A stretch of DNA of 64,000 nucleotides from Aplidium turbinatum. Its lineage: Eukaryota; Chordata; Ascidiacea; Aplousobranchia; Polyclinidae. The stretch lies in contig OU964932.1 of assembly GCA_918807975.1 (NCBI GenBank), positions 2,294,001 to 2,358,000 on the forward strand, in the 5' to 3' direction. Each line of letters opens with the position of its first letter. Within the stretch, counting starts at the first letter, position 1. A model generated the notes under the pieces. It saw only the letters and a list, made by a program, of their open reading frames with translations, searched no databases and was not told the DNA's origin. A program made the translations under genes and the position numbers. This document shows, one piece after another, positions 24,801 through 36,800 of this stretch.

Positions 24801-27800
24801 TGGTTTGTCAAAAACAGGTTCCATTTACGTTTTATTGGACGGCCTATATTGTAAACAGTTTCAACTTGATCTTTACGCTTTCTCTAACAATAGCCTGCAA
24901 TGGTTCCAGTGTTGTCAAACCGTAGAAATAAAAAAAAATCAAATTGAAACTCCTTTGACCTCAACAATTAAAACTACGCCTCATGCATTGATAACTTAAT
25001 TTCTTTTGTAAAATTGTTTCTGACTTTACTTCTAAGGCTACCAGCCTACATCACTAAATATCTATTGAAATTATCACATATTGAAAAAATAGCCACGTTG
25101 TGTTTTATGCATCTTATTGGGATATAAAACTGGACCTTTGGGCTAACAAGGAAAATAAGTGCCAAAGAAGATGAATTACTTTTAGAACAAGGGTGACACG
25201 CGAGTATGGCATCTTTTACTTTCGTTCGATCTTAATGACTTTACAAATCCTCACATCCTTCTAAGAATAACCTTTTCTTTACTATGATTTCTTCTTTACC
25301 GGCGCCCTTCGTTTCGACTCCATCCAAGAGCATGCGGCTGTGTCTTTGGCAGGATACTTAATGACGTGCCTGAAAGTGGATCTAAAGATTGGCTTCCTTG
25401 CCTTCCGCCAACTTATCAACCACCAGTTGTAAGCCTGGATACGACAAAAGTCCTCCTTAACCTTTCAAACAACATTTGCTCTTTACATAGCTATGAAGCC
25501 GTCACTGGAGAGTGGAAGTAATATTGATATGGAAAAATAAAAAGAAAGTTAACAGAAGAATACCAGTGGACTTACTGGTAAACCGGTGTAGCAGATCGAA
25601 GCCAAACAGTTCATCAAAATAAAAATTTTGTTTAAAATTTGACAAAACAAGGTTTTATTAAAGAGGAGTCAACTGTGACGAGACGGAAATAGTTTTGCGT
25701 GCTTTTTACACAATTTACACGCAAAGATCTTTTGATTGCTGTCCTTGTTTTCGACCAACTGTGGCTTGATGAGCTGCTGCAGCAACAAGGCCAATACATT
25801 TTTGTATGGATTTCACAGTGAAGAAAAATATATTCTTAAAATTGAAACTGGTCTCGGCGGCTGTATGGCCATCACCAATCTAGTAATCTAAGTAGATCAG
25901 AAATGCATCAAGAATACGTCTTCTGAGAAGTCGAAGAAAAGGATTCTGAAAATAGTCTTGTGATGAAATCATAGTTTAATAGCCATCAACTTTTGACCGT
26001 CTCATTTTACAATTTAAATACATCATTGTCGCTCCGGCCTCTATCAAAAGCACGCAGCTGTGTCTTGGAGGACGTCAATCACCCTACATGACGTAAATAC
26101 AACGAAAAATCAGTAGGCCTACTTGTGGATGAGGATAGAATTTCAAAATGGAGGAGTTGGAGATGAGATCACTCCTCCGTTGTACATTTGTCGAAAAATC
26201 AAGATCTTTTGCTTTGTCATCTTCTCTCGAATGCTTACAATTCACCGCCGAGACCCAACCAGATCGAAGCATGTCTCGGAGTTGAGCTTGCTGACAAGTG
26301 GCTAATTCTTTGGTCAATAAGGCTTGACTGGGACCCTGTTTTTTTGTCAGGACATAATGTGTGACAAATCATTTTCCCACCAACATGTGTTCTTAATATA
26401 TTTGCGTCAAGCAAATGATTGTTTACATTTCAATGTATTCATTTCTTATTCATTCAGTTTCTGTGCGTTCAATAAATAATTTGATTTTCAAACTACTTTT
26501 CACTTCACTTCTCAAAGTAAGAAAGTATAGAGCAGTGGTTCCCAACCTGGGGTTCGCGGACCCGTGAGAAAGCATTTGGGGTTCCGTGATTACCTTGATG
26601 AATTTTGGAAAAAAATTCGTTCTATATGCACAAATAGAGCACCAGCTATGCTCGGGAACAAATCCGGATTTGCTGCTTTAGTAAAAAAACGAAGCTCCTC
26701 GCGTGGTTGTTACCCATTGCTTCCAGTACACTGTACAATATACAATGTACAGGTACGCCTTAGCAGCAAAAAATTTACCAGCAAGTCTCAAAGAAATTCT
26801 GACGAATTGCGTGAAAGTTGTTAATTTCATCAAAAGCAGAGCTGTAAACCATAGTACTTTTAAAGCGCTCTGTCAAAAAGGAGGGTCAGATTACGAAGTA
26901 CTGTTGTATCATTCTGAGGTACGTTGGTTATCTATAGAAAAAGTTTTGAAACGATGCAGCAGCTAAAAAATGAGCCATCAACTCTTTTGAAAGCAAAAGG
27001 AAGTCTCCTCTCAAATTTATTTGAGAGTAAAAGTTTTCTATACGGCATGGCCTACTTAGCAGATATTCTCGGTCATATTAACAATGTTAATCGTGACATT
27101 CAAGGACCAGGTGTGACAATAATTGATGCAGCTGAAAAACTGAAAGCATTTTTAGCCAAGTTGCCGGCTTGGAAACGCAGATTGGAAGCAGGTAATTACA
27201 CTAACTTTCCAATTGATCAGAACTGATCTTTTGATCAGAACTGACGATGCACTAGCAAGTGCGAAATATATTTTCTGTTACATCTACTGACAACTGATCC
27301 CTGTTGCCTTAGCAATTGAAGTTTTAGCTAACTTTCCAATGTTAGAAGATCTTATCTTGATGGATGAAACTCAAAGAGAATGTACTCTTTTGATCTCTAT
27401 GAGAGAAAAATTTTGGGCACACTTGGAAACCCTGCAAATCTCATTTCAACGTTATTTTAATTTAGAACACCTGCCGCACGAAGTTGAAATATGGATTCGA
27501 ATTCCTTTTCTTTTTGACTTGAACAACATTAGCGATGACGATCTCAGTAAAGTTGACCTAATTGATTTGAGATCTAAAGAGTTATTACGCATTGAATTTC
27601 ATTCAAAAACTGTGGAAGAATTTCGCTGCTCACAACTGCAAACCTACCCATTCTTGGCAAAGCAAGCGGTTATTGTTTTGTTACCATTCATAACCACTTA
27701 ACCTTTACGAGGCAGGATTCTCAGGTCTTGTTACAATAAAAATTAAACATCGAAATTGCCTGGACGTTGAAGATGACATGCGTGTTGCATTGTCAAAAAC

Positions 27801-30800
27801 TCAATCACAGTTCAGTCGTTTATTTCAGGAAATCAACAACAGCCCTCATTAAATTTGCTTACGTTGAAAAAGTTTCGACATGGCACTTTGGGTCACCTTA
27901 ATATTTAAATACTGCTGACATTTCTTGAACAATTTATTCATTTTCTTATTTGAGCAACTGTTTAACCTGACATTTGCCGCAGGAGTCAAAGCGTCGTCGT
28001 CGTCGTCGTGTGAGCGTCTGGGGCCGAGGGTCTATCCTTTTATCATACCGGCAATGCAATATGACACAGTACAGTAGTTGAGTAGCATAATTATTACAAT
28101 AGTCAATAGTATGTTGATTGAGTTTCAGGCAAAATTTAGGTAGGGGTCCGCAGAATTAATAATTTGTCCAAAAGGGCAACAAAAAGATTGAGAGCCACTG
28201 GTATAGAGAATTTGGAATTTCGTTCAGCAACTTTGTACTTTAAGTTCCATACAGTTCAGTTTGAAAAAGAAATAAAATCTCCCCACGGTTTTCCCTTCTC
28301 GGATGCTGTTAATGATATGTGCCACAAAAAACTTTCACCTGCTACAAAAGTGACAAAATATTTTTGCACCCTCGCGCTATTTTCGGTCCATGTATGGGCA
28401 AGTGTGACGTTATTTCAAAACTTGATTTTGGAGTGGTGTGGATTTGGATTCAAAAATAATAAAACTTTCGGAGTCGGATTGGAGTGGGTCCAGTTTCATG
28501 GCGTACGAGTTGAGTGGGCGTCTCAAAATCCCACTCCGCTCATTAGTGCTTGGTAACTTTAATTGTTAGTTATCTTTGCTCAGTTCCTTAGAATGAGCAA
28601 TCGTTTCGCCACAAGTTCAAGAATAATTACGTATTGTATTTCATAGTTTAAACTTCGTGCATCTGTAAACTCATCTTGCATAGAAATTACTTCATGCTTC
28701 CCATGACGTAATCCAAGACATGTCGGTAAACAAATGACAAACTTTTTCTCTGCAGTGCTATAAAAAGATCGGCGACTCACATCCCGAACTTGACCTACCT
28801 CTGCGCGCTTACAACGTTCTTCTCAGCAGCAAAGAAGGAACAAAAGCAATGATTGTCAGTCTAGAAGGAATAGAAAGTGATGGGACCGGATACAGGTGAG
28901 CTTGATAATGAGACTGGGGTACAGGTGGGCTTGCTAGGCGGACTGGGTAGGCGGACTGGGTAGGCTACGTATGGATTTTGGAGAAACTGGACACAAGCAG
29001 ATTGGATAGTTAGATTGGGGTAGTACATTGTTTGACAATAGAGCTAGGCCTACTTAAAAGTGGTTTGATAATGAGAATTGTTGCATGTAGGTTTATTGCG
29101 GAGTTAAACACAGGGAAGTGGGACTTGGTGAAAGGGCGCTGAGGGCCCATTAGTAATTCAGTTGATTGAAGTTAATGCACAAGATTTGTTTTATCCTCGT
29201 ACTGTTTCGAGTCAACTGTAGGCTAAGGATGATGATTTTTCAGATTCTATGTGAAGCAGAAATACGTTCAAGATTGGAACCGAGTTCTTCACGACAAAGC
29301 CGCCCATGTTTCCGTCTCTGGCACCCTTCCCTCCCCCTCTGTGGCCAATAGACCCCCCAGCACACTGCAATTCTCCGATAAACCAATGCTACGTCAGTCG
29401 TCACTTATAGGTGTCACAGGTATGACAAACTGTGTGGAATATAACCAACAGTCCTTGACTTACGTAGCGGAGGCACGAACCAATTTATTGTGAGGTAATT
29501 TCAAATCATATGTCACCATATGACGTCATAAAAAATCTCCCAAGAAACTAATCATCTATGTGTTTGTTAGATCTTGGGAAAGGGTTGAAGACAGCTGTGG
29601 CAGACATGTTCAAAAAAGATAAGACAAGAAAGAAAATATCAGTGGCCGAGCAAATGGGAGCGAACCTATGTGGTGAGACGATAGGGTTGCTATGACGATA
29701 GGGGTTGCTATGAAGTTGTGTCCTGACGTTAAAGTGGATAACAACTTTGAAAGATGATCTTCTCCATACTATTGTAATCACGTTTCTCTAACATGGCAGT
29801 CTGTAACTGTGGGTCTAGGCCCAGTTGTTGATGCAAGTAATTTTGATGGCTCATGAGCTACTTATACAATTTCAAAAAATAGTTGTGAGCCGCCCCGATG
29901 GCCGTATGCCTCAGTGATTCTATTTGATCAATATAATGTCAAATTCCGTAAACCGATTTACTTTGCCTGTCACTGAGGAAAACGTTGTCTGCATCTCACT
30001 GTACCTCATTTGTTACCTGAGCTTTACCACAGCCATCTAGTAATCTTTAATGCAGCGACGACGGAATCTGTCGCTTTTAGTTTCAACCGATTTTGTTCCA
30101 GTATCATATTAATATTGCGGAGAGCTTTAATCTTGTGTGTTGTGTTGTTTGCTTTAAAACAGCAAAGAAAGTTGACATGTCAGATGACCTACGTAATTCA
30201 TTGTTTTTATTGAAGCCACAAAATTGTTCAAAGCAAAATAAACGGAACGGTTTAAAAAAAAGATGCTGAATCTCTAGGTAACCACTAGCCGCGCGGCTGA
30301 ATAAATAAAAGAAGTATGCGCCACCACGTGGTGATCATTGCGGTCACAACCAACTTGAGATCAATGACGTCATCTTAGGTAACCTCAACGTTTATTCGGA
30401 GGGAAAGTGGTCTAAGAAGCTCTGTTTGATTCGAGATAACGAGCTGCAAGTTTATGGCAAAGACGAAGCCCCTGACCAGGTGGTTCATCTGCACGGGTGC
30501 GACCTTCAACCTGACTTTGACAACTCAGAGAGAAGATTTTCTTTCAAGATAACACAAAAGAAAAAAGAACTTATTTTTTTGGAAGTAAGTTAGCGGTAAC
30601 TTTGTAGTTTTACCACCCACTAAGCTTGAATCGTGATAAGATAAGATACGAAATATCATTGTATGTTTAATATACAAAATAAGGCTGTTTGTCAATAATT
30701 TCTAACAATGTACAAATAAATAAACAAATCAACCAATCAATGGTTGATTTGTCAATAGTAGGAACAGGACATGTTCGAAATATACAAGTAGGCCTAATAT

Positions 30801-33800
30801 ACACAATGCAGAAGTTTCACATGTCCCCATAATGACAGGGAGACAACGAAACGACCATACGGTCTACTAGTCAAATGTATTGTGTAATTGAGTGCAAACT
30901 AAACCTGTAGATTTGTGCCTGTTTTTGAAAAATTCATCCTCATTCCTCAAGAAAAGTCTTCACCATTTAGTGTTTTAATTTCAACTGGGTTATTTTGATA
31001 TGACTACCTGGAGATGTAGTCATCCGAGCGAATGTCAAAATAGAAATAAAGAACTTAAAAGGCCCAATTGAGTTCGATTCTTAAAAAGCTTTCAACTGAT
31101 TTGTGTATTTCATCTTTAAATATTTTGTTAGCAAGGCATTGCAAAAAGCGTAAAGAAATAAATAACTTAAGTGATTTTTATATAGCTAAGCATGATTAAT
31201 GACTTGCATTGTTAGTTTGCAATTGATTGATACTAGGGTTTTGATTTCCGTCTGTAGAACGAGCGTTTGTCCTTTGTGTTAGCAATCAGTAATTCTTTTT
31301 CTATCCACTGCCAGTCTAAGCTAATAACGAGCACCATGACGCAGGCCTCAAGTTCCTCTGAGATGGGAAAATGGGTAGGAACCCTAATAGCGGAAACCGG
31401 ATGCGCGGAACTGCCGGAAAAAGAGGAAAATATTTATGTGGAACCCGATGTATACAATAGTTTTCTAAACACCGCGAAGCAGACGCTAAAGCAAACAATG
31501 AAGATGAAGAGCACCATCAAAGAAGACAAGGAAGCAGTAAGTTTTGTGCTGGATTGCAATCGGTTGGTGTCTGGTTTACCATTGTGTTGAAATGTTTACT
31601 CATCTTCTGTACAAGTCTAACAAATTTTCAAAGACAAAATGTTGCTGCATGCTTTGGATGATCTTAGTTAAATTCAAATTGAGTTGTGAAATTGAGTTGA
31701 ATTCAAATTGAGTTAAATTCAAATTCAGTTGCTGCATTAACTAAGATCATGGACATCTCAGTTAAACAAGCAGTTGAAAATTATGTACAAGTTTAAACAA
31801 GGTTTTACAAATATTCACTTTGCAATGATTGCTCCTTGCACGTTTAGGCTATGAATTTAATTTTAGTTGAAAAGTATAGGATTGTATTGCTGTAACCATC
31901 TTCGATAATCTTTTACATGCAAATCCTCTCGTTTAGTTGCTGTTGTGGTCCTTACTTTCTGTGATTCGATGATACTTCTCAGAGTTAAACTCCATTGAAT
32001 TTTTTTAATATGAAATAAGTAAAAAATTATAGCTTCCTAGCTAAACCCATTGCATATAGGCTACGCATTAGACCACCTAAACAGTATAACAGTGTTTGTT
32101 GTTTGTAGGGTCAGGGTAGTGATTATAGGCTGTTATAATTAATGCATGATGACGTCACTCCATTGCATCATTCTAATCAAACCATGTTTCCCGAAAGAAT
32201 GCTAAGTTAGACTTGTTAGTTGTTGTCATTCATTAGCAAATGCATGTAAGAAACCAACAAAACGTTAGATTGGGATAAAAATAATCTTGATTTCAACCCT
32301 TTTAAAGGTGAGTCCCGTACTTGAATCCAAGCATCGGGGGATGAGAAGATAGGGTTCTCATTATACTAAGCCATCTGCACTAAGGAAAGTAGGGTGACCA
32401 GTTCCTTTCTCTCGGCCGCCTTTACTTCAGCAAATACGCCCACCCAATTTATTACGTCCTGGGTAGAGGAGAGCGGTGTTTGTCAACAACCAGCATAAGC
32501 CGGGAGTCGAACCAGGGTTGCATGATTGGAAAGCGAGCGCCTCACCCGCTGCGCCATCCCACCGCTAATCCCTATCTACGAAAGGACAAATAGAGGATAA
32601 AAGCTAACTGATCCGTCAAATCCATGGAAGTTGCATTAAATGAAGTCTGAATGAAACAAATACTGGTACTTGCTAAATAGGCTTAGAGCAAAACCATGAT
32701 AGGCTGCACGTGACCTGAGCGTTTCTTCAGAAGCCGTAACCAAGGATAACGAAGACACAAACCCATGTAATATAGAACAGTAGGCTATTAAGATTAAGAT
32801 TGTTACCTTATAGCTAAAAGTCTGATTATGACTGATTCATAAATATAAGAAATCACAATTTGAAATTTTTTGTGCGATTCAATCATTGTAGACCAGGGTT
32901 ACTCAACTTATCTTAACAAAGGTCCAGTTTGACAAGTTGAATATTTTTAGCGGTCCGGTGAATAAGTTATTTCACACGCAACCACGAAAGTTAAATTATT
33001 TGGGAGTGCCCATGGGGAGTCTAGGAGTCGAAGTACCCAAGCAGCTCGGATAATCACAATAAAATTGCTTCCTCCCAGTAGAAATCCGTTTAAAGCAACC
33101 CTGAAACGTGGCAATGAGGTTATTCTTGCAAAAGCTCAAGGTCCACCATCAATACCCAGAAGGTCCGGATTCGGACCGTGGTCCACCAGTTGAGTAGCCC
33201 TGTAGCCAACGTAATTGATATCTATTCTTCAATCAATAAAATCCTGCTTAGTCGATGTTGATTCTAAGTTACTTAATGGAACCTTTTCCATTCATCTCAC
33301 TTCTTCCCTCTCTTCAGATATTTTTATGTATTACATGAAATATTGTTTGCATCACAGAGTAATTGTGCATTTTACCAAAAATCATTTGGGAGTCTTATTT
33401 TGCAAACGACAGTTCGTTTAGAAGTTTGATCAACACATTGACTTTCTCAAAGGGTGATTCGGTCTATGTTGACTTCAACGAGTCGATCAATTTTGATGAA
33501 GTTTCAGCGGTGAAAACGTCAACAGGAAATGACACGTCCAAGAAACACAACTCGTTGGACCGTGACGAGAAGCTCCCAATGCCAACAGAACGTCTGAAGA
33601 AGAAGAAAGCCGCCAAAGGTGGAGCAGCTAAGAACAATGCAGCAGCGCACAAAGCTGAGAAACACAAGAAGACAAAAGACCACACAAAACCTGTCGAGAT
33701 TGATGGACCAAAGCAAAAGGACATAAGAACGGGACAGGGATTGAATGGTATCAGCAGAAGTGACAAGACGACTGAGAGGAAAGAAGAAATCAACAACTCA

Positions 33801-36800
33801 ATGAAGACTTTACAGTAAGTAGCAGTTTGCAGAATGCCATGAACCTTGTTCTACTATTGAAAACCTATTCTAATAAGTCAGCAATCCATAAAAATATTTG
33901 ATACGCAATTAAAAATACCTTCTCTTATGCTACTTGCTGACGGTACTGGACGTCATTTCATCTTGCTTGTTATTTACGTTTTTGCTTGACAAGGTCCTGT
34001 TGTTCAGAATAAAGATATCGGAGTTGAAGAAATATATCGACGCCAGTAGCGCGTCGACTGGAAGAGCGAAGATCGAACGCGCCATCAAAGAAGCCGAGAA
34101 AGAACACGATAAGCTGCAACACGAATTATCTGCATTGGAGAATCCAAGCAAGCGTTCTCAAGCAACAGCAGATAGGACATCAAGCCGTGAAGTTGTGAGT
34201 CAAAGATGCTGATGTAATCATCAGTGTCTGATGGTAGGAGCTGACATTGCAACTTTGTAACTGAGCAAGATAATTTTTTTAAACTATCTCTATATATCTG
34301 TTGTCATGCGTAGTTTCTCGTTTGAGTTTGACGAATCCTAACTTTGCTTTAATGAACCTTCGACGTCACACTTCTACAACCTCACTTTGTTTGCAACATT
34401 TCAGTAAAACGTTTGACTTCTTCTTCTTTCGTATGAGAGGTTGTTCTTTTGGACTACATTTCATTGGGGTCAAATGTCCGGGCATTTTTCGAGCAGCCAC
34501 TTGATTGTAGAGTCCTCCAGCGTTGACAGGCCAACTGCCCTTGGAGGAGTAAACGTCGGGCAGTGGTAAAGGGTGTGATCTGCTGTCTGTTCCTCTGCAC
34601 CACAGTTGCATGCCGCAGATGTTGATAGGCCCCATTTGTGCATCAAGGAAGCGAAGCGCCCAACACCTGTGCGGAGACGATTCAGCCGTACCCAGGCAGG
34701 TCATCTGAGCTCCTTTCCTGGTGGCATGGGTCCAGCGTCGGGAACAAAGGTGTGCAGTCTGGAGGTGTTGTCTGTCCACTCCTCTTGCCAGGTATTGGCA
34801 ATCCAGGATGAGGCACTGGTGTTGTGCTCCAGCAAGGATTGTGTTTAAGCAACAAAAGGGCTTCTCGATTTGAGGCGTTTCTTTATTACCGATCTGGTGA
34901 TGTAGCTGTGGAGCGCGTGGTGTGGCTCCAGTGACCGGCGAGCCAGGGAGAGTGTGGCAGCTTTGCGGCGAAGCTCAGCAGGGGCGATGCCTGAAAGAAC
35001 TGGTAAAGATTCAGTAGGTGTAAGTTTCAGGCATCCCGATACAATACGCAAGGCGTCAACGTTTGATGAAATGGCGTTTCTGTTCCAGATGAACCGATAC
35101 ACACCGTGTTGCATGGATGGATAGAAAATATTTACTTCGTTAAAAAGTCTATGTTCAAATTAATTGAGTTTCTTTCAGAGCGAATTTTTTTTATGACGTA
35201 ATGTACTGGAGCGCCGAAGGCTTTCTTCAGTTTAACGGAGTATTGTTTTTCCAGCCTCTTGGAAGTGGCAACACTGTCTCCATCACTCCCCCTCCTCGGA
35301 CATATCCTGCCAAGCAACTTCCGCCTCAGAGAGCAAGATCCCCTTTAAACGACACTTTGCTGACACCTAGCGGCAATGTAATGTCAAGAATGAAGGTTCG
35401 TTACACCTCATCACTTCCTCATCAATTTTCATTTTAGTTTTTTCATAAACTAATGAATTTATTTATTGGAGAATGACAGGCAGTTCTAGGAAATAAACAT
35501 TTTTCTGCCAAACTTCGTATTTCTACTGCTCTATAGGTTCTGCATTTACTTCGTTCTAGTGCGCATGCGCGAACTACAATGAAAGATACTGTTTTTAGTA
35601 TTTTTTAATCTTGCAAAACATTTTTTGCAACTCTGAAGGCTGAAGATTTTAATAAAATCCCAAAAGATATCTTCACCGAATGTCCCTAAAGTAGCCTACA
35701 GTAATTCAAAACTTTTTTGAATAGCCTACCAAGTAACCTACAGAAACGAAATTAGTTATAAATTACCTTGAAGCTCACCTCACACAGGAAACTCGTCTGT
35801 CTCTGTGTCCTTCGGATTTATTCAAAAAACTAGAAATAAAATATCCCATAATGAAAACAATTGCGCATGGCCAAGTGTTTTCATTTGAGTCTGCTGCTGA
35901 AGCACGCAAGTTACACCAATATAAATTTGTGGGTCTTCATGGAGTTGCAAAGTAGACCAGGAAACAAAAGATACAAGAGTTCTTGCTTTTTATAATTAAT
36001 TATAAGTGTGGAAGGCGCTGTCGCTTGTTTGAGCCGGTCCAATGCAGTGGTTTACAGCCATATTTGATGCGTTTATACCTTTGCTTCATTGAAGCTTTTC
36101 GTTGCTCCCCTGTTGCATTGAGCAAGCGGTACGTGCTTCAAAGGTTCATTCAAAGAGTTGAAGGTTGTCTTTTACAATTTCTAAGTTCGCACGTTTTCTA
36201 TTGAACTACCTACTGCCACCGTATTCAAGTTATAGCATCTTTGGGTAAGTCGCTGTAGCTATAACATGGCTTGTCACAAAAGTTCAAACAACAATCCTGT
36301 TTTAGATAAACGTGACTTTGCAAGAGCAATTTTCGACTTTCTCTTTTCTCAGACACCAGGAAATTTACTCTGTTTATGATAAAAAGGTGGCTGTAGACTG
36401 TGTAGTAGAGTAAGACGCTATTTCTACACCTCACTCCTCCCAAAAGCAAACCTGAACAGAATTCTCTCAATCAAGCACAATATACAAATAAATGAATTGT
36501 TCAACTGCACAGTTGAGAATAGTGAGCGTTTGCACAACGTCAGAAGAACGTCGCTTTAACGTCAATAGTGAGCATGTTGCTGTGTTATGGCAAGATACTT
36601 AATTCCTCATTCGAAGTTGGATAGAAACATTATCTTCCGTCCGACGTCGAAATACCTTTAAACGCAAATCAGGATGGGACAGCATTCCTAAATTTAGAAA
36701 TAGCTTTATCATTCCTAAATTGTACAACATGAAGCTGAAGCATAAATATCTCCATGCGATTTCTTGTTGCAGATGTTTGAGAACTTGGACACGACTAACT

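Noticed and set aside
27991-28009. A CRISPR-like or functional repeat at the CGTCGT run
   Set aside because: It is a simple trinucleotide microsatellite; the window contains no CRISPR arrays or other prokaryotic features.
33464-33796. A 110-codon minus-strand frame antisense to the AFAP1-like linker exon
   Set aside because: It is the antisense shadow of a Lys/Ala-rich coding exon and has no independent support.
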